DNA from: an uncultured Collinsella sp.
Lineage (GTDB): Bacteria > Actinomycetota > Coriobacteriia > Coriobacteriales > Coriobacteriaceae
Reading direction: 5' to 3'
NCBI GenBank assembly: GCA_958438955.1
Contig: CAUBTS010000027.1
Span: 1 to 20,146, forward strand
DNA: 20,146 nucleotides
The first letter of the stretch is position 1. Each line of letters starts with the position of its first letter. The notes under the pieces are model-generated. The model had not been told where the DNA came from. It did not search any database and worked only from the letters and a program-made list of their open reading frames with translations. This document shows positions 13,673 to 20,146 of the stretch, in pieces. Both the position numbers and the translations under genes were made by a program.

Positions 13673-14257
13673 TTACAGCACCAAAATCCCCAGGTGCTCC
13701 AGCAAAATCTTGAGGCCGATGAGGATGAGCACGACGCCGCCCACGATGGTGGCGGGTTTTTCGTAGCGCTCGCCAAAGGTGTGGCCGATCGCTACGCCGG
13801 CGACGGAGAAGATAAACGTTGTGACTCCGATAAGCGATACAGCGGGAACGATGTCAACCGAGAGCGCAGCAAATGAGATGCCCACGGCCAGGGCGTCGAT
13901 TGAGGTGGCGATAGCCAGAATCAGGTACTCACCCAGGTCAATCTTTTCGGCATCCTTGCCGTCGCTCTCGTCCTCATCCTCGTCTTCGGTAAAGGCCTCC
14001 CACAGCATTTTGTCGCCGATAAAGGCCAAAAGGATAAAGGCGATCCAATGGTCGATGGGTCCGATGATGCTCATGAATTGACTGCCGAGCGCCCATCCGA
14101 TTACGGGCATGCCGGCCTGGAAGCCGCCAAAGAACAGGCCGAGCACTACGGCGACCTTAAGGTTGATCTTCTTCATGCCAAGGCCCTTGCAGATGGATAC
14201 GGCAAAGGCGTCCATCGAAAGGCCGATAGCGAGCAATACGAGCTCTGCGAGTCCCAT
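13673..14257 (-). CDS. mntP: Manganese efflux pump MntP
   Basis: A 194-residue membrane exporter that pumps Mn2+ out of the cell. It has six hydrophobic helices in two similar halves, each marked by the family motif with a conserved aspartate: GLSMDAFAVSI (D16) and TSIDALAVGISFA (D121). The cytoplasmic loop between the halves carries a run of acidic residues (TEDEDEDESDGKD, about 90-102), which may bind metal. Length fits E. coli MntP (188). The ATG at 14257 follows AAAGGGAG at about eight bases; longer in-frame starts would translate the riboswitch. The gene stands alone on the minus strand. The manganese-sensing leader upstream supports both the function and its induction by Mn2+. Confidence 0.93.
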   Translation of the reverse strand: MGLAELVLLAIGLSMDAFAVSICKGLGMKKINLKVAVVLGLFFGGFQAGMPVIGWALGSQFMSIIGPIDHWIAFILLAFIGDKMLWEAFTEDEDEDESDGKDAEKIDLGEYLILAIATSIDALAVGISFAALSVDIVPAVSLIGVTTFIFSVAGVAIGHTFGERYEKPATIVGGVVLILIGLKILLEHLGILVL

Positions 14258-14301
14258 AGTCTGGCTCCCTTTCTGCGGGCGGGCCCGCGTGTACCTCTTG
14301 G

Positions 14302-14441
14302 GGGAGTAACAAAAAAGACCCGTGGCGTACGCGTTGTGCGCACAGCCACGAGTCTCGTTCATTAAGGCAAGCCAGACCGCATCGGCCAGTATGTTGACTT
14401 GCCGCGCCACCGGAGGCGAACCCGGTCACGCGACTACTCCC
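14302..14441 (-). promoter_or_regulatory. yybP-ykoY manganese riboswitch
   Basis: The minus-strand leader of mntP begins with GGGAGTAGTC, as in the yybP-ykoY class, and a GTCAACATAC segment follows at about 14388-14397. The 5' GGGAGTA (14435-14441) pairs with TACTCCC (14302-14308) to close the outer stem, as in this class. A GC-rich hairpin (CCGG...CCGG near 14408-14425) and a stable arm at 14317-14354 lie inside. Mn2+ binding is known for this RNA class and fits the mntP gene downstream. Exact helix borders need a covariance-model search. Confidence 0.85.
14311..14354 (-). terminator. U-tract hairpin inside the Mn2+ riboswitch
   Basis: On the minus strand GACTCGTGGC (14354-14345) pairs with GCCACGGGTC (14326-14317). 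The inner part extends the stem by six more pairs, and six T follow at 14316-14311. It could end transcription unless the outer stem of the aptamer forms just after it. Confidence 0.6.
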
Positions 14442-14604
14442 TCATTTATGCGAATCCCGATGCTACCACATAAGCAGCTCATTTGGATTGGGACTCTCAG
14501 CTGTGTTCGCTCATTCTGTAAGCATCGGATTTTGCGGGCGTCACAGGGGCAAACCGTGAGAAACTTATTGACGTTTATGGAGCGTATACGATGGGAGCGA
14601 TGCC
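14442..14604. other. Divergent intergenic region between mntP and disA
   Basis: This stretch must hold the promoters of both the mntP riboswitch (minus) and disA (plus). I see only weak hexamers and no confident promoter. TTGACG (14568-14573) and TATACG (14585-14590) lie before disA but are spaced by only 11 bp. No gene is supported. Confidence 0.4.
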
Positions 14605-15672
14605 TTGGATAAGAACGAGCTGCAAAAGCGTATGGAACAGGCCATTCGCCTGACGGCACCTGGCCAGCCGATCCGCACCGCCCTCGACATGATCATTGCC
14701 GGTCACCTGGGTGCCCTTATCTGCGTCGGCGACACCGAAAACGTGCTCGCTGCCGGTAACGACGGCTTCCCGCTCAACATTTCGTTTACCTCGAACCGCC
14801 TGTTCGAGCTTTCCAAGATGGACGGTGCCATCGTTATCGATGGCGACCTCACCCAGATCCTGCGCGCCAACTTCCACCTCAATCCCGATCCCTCGCTTGC
14901 CACGAGTGAGACGGGCATGCGTCACCGTACTGCCGCTCGCATGTCGGTGCTCACCGACGCCATCGTGATCTCGGTTTCGGCTCGTCGCGCCGTCGTTAAC
15001 GTGTACGTTCACGGCAAAAGCTACGAGATCCAGCCCGTCACCACCATCATGAGCTCGGTCAACCAGCTCGTCGCCACGCTCCAGACTACCCGTCAGTCGC
15101 TCGACCGCTCCCTGCTGCGCCTGACGGCCCTCGAGCTCGACGACTACGTCACGCTCGCCGACATTACCGGTATTTTCTCGAGCTTCGAGATCATGCAGCA
15201 GGCAAAGACCGAGCTTAAGGATTGCATTGTCAAGCTGGGCAACCAGGGCAAGCTCGTGCAGATGCAGCTCGAGCAGCTCGCGGGCTCCAGCATGGATACC
15301 GAATACGACTTGATGATCCGCGACTACGCAAGCGATTCCTCCGAGGCAAACGCCGAGAAGATCCGCGCCGAGCTGAGCCGCATGACGCCTAAGGACCTGT
15401 CCGACCCGCAGCACGTGGCGGCAGTTCTGGGTTACGACGACCTGGACGAGGACTCCGTCATGACGCCGCTGGGCCTGCGCACGCTTTCGCGCGTGTCCGT
15501 CGTGCGCGACGGCGTGGCCGAGAAGATCGTCGACGAGTACGGCTCGCTGCAGGAGCTCATGGACGACATCAGCGAGGATCCGGAGCGCTTGGGCGACTTT
15601 GGCGTCAACAACCCTGCCATTCTTGCGGACTCGCTGTACCGCATGAAGGGCACCAAACAGGGGAACGCATAA
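14605..15672 (+). CDS. disA: DNA integrity scanning diadenylate cyclase DisA
   Basis: A 355-residue enzyme that makes cyclic di-AMP from two ATP and scans DNA for branched structures. The DAC domain (about 1-145) carries both active-site motifs: DGA (73-75) and RHR (106-108, within GMRHRTAAR). A helical linker with a helix-hairpin-helix-like C-terminus follows (SVVRDGVAEKIVDEYGSLQE, then LGDFGVNNPAILADSLYRM), matching the DNA-binding end of DisA. Length agrees with the family (about 355). The start is TTG at 14605, with GGGAG seven bases upstream; nearby ATGs are out of frame. The stop shares one base with ispD, so it heads a coupled operon. In many actinobacteria a carD gene lies between disA and ispD; it is missing here. 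Confidence 0.95.
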   Translation: MDKNELQKRMEQAIRLTAPGQPIRTALDMIIAGHLGALICVGDTENVLAAGNDGFPLNISFTSNRLFELSKMDGAIVIDGDLTQILRANFHLNPDPSLATSETGMRHRTAARMSVLTDAIVISVSARRAVVNVYVHGKSYEIQPVTTIMSSVNQLVATLQTTRQSLDRSLLRLTALELDDYVTLADITGIFSSFEIMQQAKTELKDCIVKLGNQGKLVQMQLEQLAGSSMDTEYDLMIRDYASDSSEANAEKIRAELSRMTPKDLSDPQHVAAVLGYDDLDEDSVMTPLGLRTLSRVSVVRDGVAEKIVDEYGSLQELMDDISEDPERLGDFGVNNPAILADSLYRMKGTKQGNA

Positions 15673-16400
15673 TGGCGCCCGTATGCGCCGTGGTCGTTGC
15701 CGGCGGCAGCGGCCAGCGCTTTGGAAATCCCGGCGGCAAGCAGCTCGTTAATGTGGCGGGCCGTCCGCTCATGAGCTGGTCCATCCGCGCGTTCGATCGT
15801 AGCGATAAGGTCGGCCATATCGTCGTGGTTTGCCCTGCCGAGCGCCGTGCCGAGATGCGCCGCCTGGCCATCGACCCGTTTGACTATGACACGCCCATCA
15901 GCTTTGCCGATGCCGGCGATACCCGTCAGGATTCCACCCGTGCCGGCGTGCATGCGGTTCCGGCGGGTTTCGAATATGTCGCCATCCACGACGGCGCTCG
16001 TCCGCTCATTACGACCGAGGCCATCGACCACGCTATCGACGTGCTCGTGAGCGACCGTGCCCTCGACGGTGTCGTGTGCGGTCAGCCCGCGATCGACACG
16101 CTCAAGATCGTTGACGGCGATAATATCGTCGAGACGCCGCCGCGTGAGCTCTACTGGGCAGCGCAGACGCCGCAGATCTTTAGCGTCGATGCTATGAAGC
16201 GCGCCCACGCTGCAGCCATTGCCGAGGGCTTTATCGGTACCGATGATTCGTCGCTGGTCGAGCGCATGGGTGGGCGCGTCCGCTGCGTCCAGAGCCCACG
16301 CGATAACCTTAAGGTGACGGTGCCCGAGGACCTGCGTCCCGTAACCGCGATTCTGCTTGGCCGCATGGCCGAGGGAGAGGACCTTCCCCATGTTCAGTAA
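15672..16400 (+). CDS. ispD: 2-C-methyl-D-erythritol 4-phosphate cytidylyltransferase IspD
   Basis: A 242-residue enzyme of the MEP isoprenoid pathway that joins MEP to CTP to give CDP-ME. The nucleotide loop AGGSGQRFGNPGGKQ (10-24) departs from the usual AAGxGxRM...PKQ, with a Gly in place of the Pro but the lysine (K23) kept. GDTRQDST (82-89) and IHDGARPL (105-112, D107 and R110) are the substrate-binding motifs, and NLKVTVPEDL is the typical C-terminal lysine segment. The ATG overlaps the disA stop as TAATG. The 3' end overlaps ispF by 11 nt, so all three are translated together. Confidence 0.95.
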   Translation: MAPVCAVVVAGGSGQRFGNPGGKQLVNVAGRPLMSWSIRAFDRSDKVGHIVVVCPAERRAEMRRLAIDPFDYDTPISFADAGDTRQDSTRAGVHAVPAGFEYVAIHDGARPLITTEAIDHAIDVLVSDRALDGVVCGQPAIDTLKIVDGDNIVETPPRELYWAAQTPQIFSVDAMKRAHAAAIAEGFIGTDDSSLVERMGGRVRCVQSPRDNLKVTVPEDLRPVTAILLGRMAEGEDLPHVQ

Positions 16401-16884
16401 CCTGCGCATTGGCCATGGCTACGACGTTCACCGTCTGGTGGAGGGGCGTCGATGTATCATCGGCGGTGTCGACATTCCCTACGAGCGCGGCCTGCTGGGC
16501 CACTCGGATGCTGATGTGCTCGCGCACGCCTTGGCCGACGCCATTCTGGGCGCCTGCCGCGGGGGAGACATCGGCAAGCTATTCCCCGATACCGACCCTG
16601 CCTACGAGGGCGCCGACTCGATGGTGCTGCTTGCCCGCGTAATGGACTATGCGCGTGAGCTGGGCTTTGAGTTTGTCGATGCCGACTGCACCATTGCCTG
16701 CCAGCAGCCTAAGATCACCCCGCATCGCGATGCCATGCGCGCCAACCTTGCCCATGCCCTGGGCGTTGACGTCGAAAACGTGGGCGTCGCCGCCACTACG
16801 ACCGAAAAGCTCGGTTGGGAAGGCCAGGGCGAGGGAATCGGCGCCTGGGCCGTTTGCCTGCTACAGAAAACCGTTAAGGAGTAA
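16390..16884 (+). CDS. ispF: 2-C-methyl-D-erythritol 2,4-cyclodiphosphate synthase IspF
   Basis: A 164-residue MEP-pathway enzyme that cyclises CDP-ME 2-phosphate to MEcPP and forms trimers. The metal ligands are D12 and H14 (GHGYDVHRL) and H46 (DVLAHALADA). D60 (GGDIGKLFPDTD) and the C-terminal TTTEKLGWEGQGEGI are family signatures. Length matches E. coli IspF (159). The ATG at 16390 follows GGGAGAGG at about nine bases and lies inside the ispD 3' end. Longer in-frame starts exist but add unrelated residues. One step of the pathway (IspE) lies between IspD and IspF and is encoded elsewhere. Confidence 0.95.
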   Translation: MFSNLRIGHGYDVHRLVEGRRCIIGGVDIPYERGLLGHSDADVLAHALADAILGACRGGDIGKLFPDTDPAYEGADSMVLLARVMDYARELGFEFVDADCTIACQQPKITPHRDAMRANLAHALGVDVENVGVAATTTEKLGWEGQGEGIGAWAVCLLQKTVKE

Positions 16885-16887
16885 CGA

Positions 16888-18354
16888 ATGCGTATCTACA
16901 ACAGCGCTACCCATAAAAAGGAAGAGTTCCAGCCCATCGAGTCCGGCAAGGTCCGCATGTATGTGTGCGGCCCCACGGTCTACGACAACATCCACATCGG
17001 CAATGCCCGCACGTTCATCAGCTTTGACGTGATTCGTCGCTGGCTCATCGCGAGCGGCTACGAGGTCACGTTCGCCCAGAACCTCACCGATGTCGATGAC
17101 AAGATCATCAAGCGCGCCAACGAGCAGGGCCGCACTGCCGCCGAGGTCGCGACGGAGTTCTCCGACAAGTTCATCGGCGTCATGCGCGCCGCCAACGTGC
17201 TCGATCCCGATGTGCGCCCCCGCGCCACCAAGGAGATCGGTCCCATGATCGCCATGATCAAGACGCTCATCGAGCAGGGCCACGCTTACGCCGCCGATAA
17301 CGGCGACGTGTACTTTGCCGTGCGCAGCGATCCCAACTATGGTCAGGTCTCGGGCCGCAACATCGATGACCTTATGGTGGGTGCGCGCATCGAGGAGAAC
17401 GAGGACAAGAACGACCCGCTCGACTTTGCCCTGTGGAAGGCCGCCAAGCCCGGCGAGCCCAGCTGGCCGAGCCCCTGGGGCGAGGGCCGTCCCGGTTGGC
17501 ACACCGAGTGCGCCGCCATGGTACACCGCTACCTGGGCACCCCGATTGACATCCACGGCGGCGGCTCCGACCTTGCCTTCCCGCATCACGAGAACGAGTG
17601 CGCCCAGGCCACCTGCGCCTGGCACCAGGGCTTCTCCAACACCTGGATGCACACGGGCATGCTGCTGGTTGACGGCGAGAAGATGTCCAAGTCGCTCGGA
17701 AACTTCTTTACGCTGGCCGAGGTGCTCGAGCAGCACTCTGCCGCGGCCCTGCGCCTGTTGATGCTGCAGACGAGCTATCGCTCGCCGCTCGACTTCTCCT
17801 GGGAGCGCCTGGAGGGTGCCGAGAACTCACTCACGCGTATTGCCGGTACGGTCGAGAACCTTCGTTGGGCTGCGAACCATGCGACGGCCGATGCCGATGC
17901 GGGTGCCGCCGAGGCGTTTTCCGCCAAGGCCGCCGAGACCCGCGCCGCCTTTAAGGAGTGCATGGACGACGACTTTAACACCGCCGGTGCCATGGGTGCT
18001 GTCTTTGGCTTTGTCACCGAGTGCAATCAGTATCTGGAGCAGGCGGGCGATGCTGCCGACAAGGCCGCAGCCCTGGCTGCCGCCGATACGCTGGCCGAGC
18101 TGCTCGATACGTTTGGCGTTGAGCTTCCCGAGCCCAAGGTCGAGTTGCCGCTGGGCCTGCTGGGCGTTGCCGCCGGTTTGGTTGCCTACACGGGCGACGA
18201 CGTGGACGAGGCCGCTGCCAAGATTCTCGAGGCCCGTGCCGAGGCCCGTGCCGCCAAGAACTGGGATCTGGCCGACGCCATCCGCGACCAGCTCAAGGAC
18301 CTCGGGCTGACGATCGAGGATACCGCCGCCGGCACTCGTATCAAATCTCTCTAA
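16888..18354 (+). CDS. cysS: Cysteinyl-tRNA synthetase
   Basis: A 488-residue class I synthetase that charges tRNA-Cys in the cytoplasm. The active-site zinc ligands are C27 (VCGPTVYD), C208 (HTECAAM) and H233 (FPHHENE, with E237). The HIGH signature reads HIGN (36-39), as often in this enzyme, and KMSKS lies at 265-269. The DALR-like anticodon region follows from about 330, with an Ala-rich helical C-terminus. The ATG is three bases after the ispF stop, with AAGGAG seven bases before it. It is the last gene of the tight disA-ispD-ispF-cysS run before a hairpin-rich gap. Confidence 0.97.
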   Translation: MRIYNSATHKKEEFQPIESGKVRMYVCGPTVYDNIHIGNARTFISFDVIRRWLIASGYEVTFAQNLTDVDDKIIKRANEQGRTAAEVATEFSDKFIGVMRAANVLDPDVRPRATKEIGPMIAMIKTLIEQGHAYAADNGDVYFAVRSDPNYGQVSGRNIDDLMVGARIEENEDKNDPLDFALWKAAKPGEPSWPSPWGEGRPGWHTECAAMVHRYLGTPIDIHGGGSDLAFPHHENECAQATCAWHQGFSNTWMHTGMLLVDGEKMSKSLGNFFTLAEVLEQHSAAALRLLMLQTSYRSPLDFSWERLEGAENSLTRIAGTVENLRWAANHATADADAGAAEAFSAKAAETRAAFKECMDDDFNTAGAMGAVFGFVTECNQYLEQAGDAADKAAALAAADTLAELLDTFGVELPEPKVELPLGLLGVAAGLVAYTGDDVDEAAAKILEARAEARAAKNWDLADAIRDQLKDLGLTIEDTAAGTRIKSL

Positions 18355-18360
18355 TCCCCG

Positions 18361-18462
18361 CGGGTTTCCCAAGCACCCGACCTTGCCGTTCAAACCGTCG
18401 CTCGCGTACTCAAGTACGCGTCGCTCCTCTTTCACGGCAATCTCGGGCACTTGGAAAACCCG
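18361..18462. repeat. About 100-nt imperfect inverted repeat
   Basis: The whole stretch folds on itself in register. CGGGTTT (18361) pairs with AAACCCG (end 18462), CCAAG with CTTGG, CCCGA with TCGGG, and TTGCCGT with ACGGCAA, each separated by small symmetric mismatches of one or two bases. A second inner stem CGCGTACT/AGTACGCG (18403-18420) caps it. It lies 6 nt past the cysS stop. It may be a REP-like dispersed element or a 3' structure of the cysS mRNA. Confidence 0.75.
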
Positions 18463-18465
18463 TAC

Positions 18466-18506
18466 CGACCGCCCGAATTAATATTCATGGGCGGTCGTTT
18501 ATTTTG
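18466..18506 (+). terminator. Intrinsic terminator between cysS and rlmB
   Basis: CGACCGCCC (18466-18474) and GGGCGGTCG (18489-18497) form a perfect 9-bp stem with an AT-rich 14-nt loop, followed by TTTATTTTG. It ends about 35 nt before the rlmB start, too close for an independent standard promoter in between. Confidence 0.8.
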
Positions 18507-18540
18507 TTTCGTTTGATAGTTGTATTTAGGAGGTCGCTTT

Positions 18541-19461
18541 ATGGCCGACAATCGCAAGCGTGCACCGCGTGGAGGCAAGCAGGCTGCTTCTGACTCGCGT
18601 CCGATTCGCCGCAACGACCGCGCTGCCGCTCCCAAGGGCCAGCGCGAGCGCTCCCAAGCCCAGGCTGCGCGTCCGCAGCGCGATCGCAACCGCGACAACG
18701 TTCAGGCTCCCAAGGGCGAGTTTATCGAAGGTCGTCGTGCAGCCGCCGAGGCGCTGCGTACCGGCTTTCCCGTCAAGTGTGCGCTCATCGCCGAGGGCGG
18801 GGAGCGCGATGCCGCCCTGTCTCGTCTGGTCGATGACCTCAACGCCGCCGGTGTCCGCATTAAGTATGTGCCGCGTGCGCAGCTCGATGCGCTGTCGAGC
18901 CATGGCGCTCACCAGGGCATTGCGCTCGAGGTTGGTAACTTCCCTTACGCTGATGTTGCCGATATCCTCGACCGCGCGGGCGACGGTCCGGCGCTTGTCG
19001 TTGTGCTCGACCATGTGACCGACGACGGCAACTTTGGTGCCATCGTGCGCTCCGCCGAAGTCGTGGGCGCGGCGGGCGTCATCATTGCCAACAAGCGCGC
19101 TGCCGGCGTGACCGTTGGCAGCTACAAGACTTCCGCCGGCGCCGTCATGCACCTGCCTATCGCGCAGGTTCCCAATATCGCCCGTGCACTCGACGACCTC
19201 AAGGCCGCTGGCTTTTGGGTGGGCGGTGCCTCCGAGCACGCCGAGGGCAGCTGCTGGGATGCTCCCTTCGAGGGCCGCGTGGCGCTCGTCATGGGCTCCG
19301 AGGGCGACGGCATCTCGCGCCTGGTGCTCGAGAAATGCGACTTTTTGACCAAGCTTCCCCAGCGCGGCATGACCGAGAGTCTCAACGTTGCCCAGGCGAC
19401 CACCGCGCTGTGCTTTGAGTGGCTGCGCCGCAATGCCGGCGAGCTCATGGGGGAGGAGTAG
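18541..19461 (+). CDS. rlmB: TrmH/SpoU-family 23S rRNA 2'-O-methyltransferase (RlmB-like)
   Basis: A 306-residue SPOUT methyltransferase that most likely methylates the ribose of G2251 (E. coli numbering) in 23S rRNA. After a basic, disordered leader (about 1-57, rich in Arg, Gln and Ala), the substrate-binding domain begins at GEFIEGRRAAAEAL (59-72). The three SpoU motifs follow: N164 to R170 (GNFGAIVRSAE), E254 (VMGSEGDGIS) and TESLNVAQATTAL (278-290) with S280 and N282. These form the knotted SAM pocket. The ATG at 18541 follows TAGGAGGT at six bases; an earlier in-frame start would read through that site. The next gene begins three bases after its stop. The basic leader is long compared with E. 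coli RlmB (243 residues) and may help bind rRNA. Confidence 0.93.
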   Translation: MADNRKRAPRGGKQAASDSRPIRRNDRAAAPKGQRERSQAQAARPQRDRNRDNVQAPKGEFIEGRRAAAEALRTGFPVKCALIAEGGERDAALSRLVDDLNAAGVRIKYVPRAQLDALSSHGAHQGIALEVGNFPYADVADILDRAGDGPALVVVLDHVTDDGNFGAIVRSAEVVGAAGVIIANKRAAGVTVGSYKTSAGAVMHLPIAQVPNIARALDDLKAAGFWVGGASEHAEGSCWDAPFEGRVALVMGSEGDGISRLVLEKCDFLTKLPQRGMTESLNVAQATTALCFEWLRRNAGELMGEE

Positions 19462-19464
19462 CGC

Positions 19465-20142
19465 ATGTCCAAGAAGAACCGCGCTAAGTCCAAGGCCAAG
19501 CGCTTTGGCGAGGGCTCGGCCAAGCCGATTGTTTCGGCCGCGACCTATGGCGTGGGCGGCAATGCGTTTGCGCAGGCTATCGCCGACCCAGTCTCGACGG
19601 TGCACTCCAATAAGCCTGAGCTGCTGGTGGTCGACGGTTACAACGTGATCCACTGCACGCCGCGCTACGAAAAGCTCGTGTACGACCATTCCGACGATCC
19701 GTATTCCAGCGACGTTCACGATATGGCGCGCACCGCCCTCATCAACGACGTCGCCGCCTTTGCCCAGGGCCGTTACGAGGCCGTAATCGTGTTTGACGGC
19801 GCGGGCAATATCTCCAGCGAGCGCCCCAACCTACCGGCCCGCGGCGTGCGCATTGAGTTTTCGCCGACGGGTGTTTCGGCCGATACCGTGGTGCAGAAGC
19901 TCTGCATCGAGGCACGTGAGGAAGGTCGCGCGTGCTCCGTGGTATCGAGCGACGGCACGATCCAGGCCGTCGTCATGGGCAAGGGCGTTACGCGCATCTC
20001 GAGCCGTATGCTGGTAGACGAGATTAAACAGATCGATAACGACGTTCACGAGGCAGAGGAAGCTCCGCAGATCAAGATGACTCTGGGCAGTCGCCTGAGC
20101 CCCGATGCCCTGGCCAAGCTCAAGGCCCTGCGCGGGAGGTAG
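19465..20142 (+). CDS. NYN-domain RNase of the YacP/Rae1 type
   Basis: A 225-residue protein with an NYN (PIN-like) nuclease domain from about residue 51. The acidic residues expected at the metal site are D57 and N60 (LLVVDGYNVIH), D111 (VIVFDGAG), D140 (GVSADTVV) and D163 (VVSSDGTIQ). The family includes Bacillus Rae1 (YacP), which cuts mRNA in the ribosomal A site. The N-terminal 20 residues are strongly basic (SKKNRAKSKAKR), fitting RNA or ribosome contact. It starts three bases after rlmB, in the same order as Bacillus cysS-mrnC-rlmB-yacP. The gene ends four bases before the window edge and is complete. Confidence 0.9.
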   Translation: MSKKNRAKSKAKRFGEGSAKPIVSAATYGVGGNAFAQAIADPVSTVHSNKPELLVVDGYNVIHCTPRYEKLVYDHSDDPYSSDVHDMARTALINDVAAFAQGRYEAVIVFDGAGNISSERPNLPARGVRIEFSPTGVSADTVVQKLCIEAREEGRACSVVSSDGTIQAVVMGKGVTRISSRMLVDEIKQIDNDVHEAEEAPQIKMTLGSRLSPDALAKLKALRGR

Positions 20143-20146
20143 GGGA

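Noticed and set aside
12916..13776. 286-codon minus-strand frame through the hipB region and the repeats
   Set aside because: It reads through the 21-bp hairpin and overlaps the better-supported HTH gene; Ser/Pro/Cys-rich with no domain.
1..20146. CRISPR array, tRNA, rRNA or insertion sequence
   Set aside because: No regularly spaced repeats, cloverleaf-like segment, rRNA-like sequence or transposase gene was seen.

Overview
The window is about 20 kb of high-GC bacterial DNA. It looks like a gut coriobacterium of the Collinsella type. Three things point there: the actinobacterial gene order disA-ispD-ispF-cysS-rlmB-NYN, a giant acyl-CoA dehydratase activase typical of strict anaerobes, and compact gene packing. 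The genus is an inference from protein style and gene content, not a database match.

Layout. 1-1096: a leader with a strong hairpin, then a small membrane protein of the DUF2798 type and its terminator. 1097-6209: a two-gene operon of a 1479-residue activase fusion and an overlapping TetR-type regulator. A perfect 10-bp-arm palindrome sits at the operon promoter and is the likely TetR operator. 6402-9044: the ClpC chaperone ATPase. 9109-10043: a toxin-antitoxin pair (RelB/DinJ-like antitoxin, PIN toxin) behind an inverted repeat at its promoter. 10192-11649: a PepD-type dipeptidase. 11777-13555 (minus): a HipA kinase and its Xre-type partner, behind nested inverted repeats. 13673-14441 (minus): the manganese exporter MntP behind a yybP-ykoY (Mn2+) riboswitch. 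14605-20142: a tight housekeeping run of disA, ispD, ispF, cysS, rlmB and a NYN/YacP RNase.

How it works together. The right third joins c-di-AMP synthesis, the MEP isoprenoid pathway, cysteinyl-tRNA charging, rRNA methylation and ribosome-linked RNA decay. Genes within it touch or overlap by a few bases, except for a hairpin-rich break between cysS and rlmB. The centre holds two toxin-antitoxin loci of visibly lower GC than their neighbours, which suggests acquired modules flanking pepD. The left part is metabolic and regulatory: a radical-type activase under probable TetR control, with no dehydratase subunits in view.

The most notable non-coding features are the nested dyads between mntP and hipBA, a symmetric imperfect inverted repeat of about 100 nt after cysS, the Mn2+ riboswitch with an internal U-tract hairpin, and several terminator-like hairpins placed just upstream of start codons. 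I did not find a clearly new multi-gene system.
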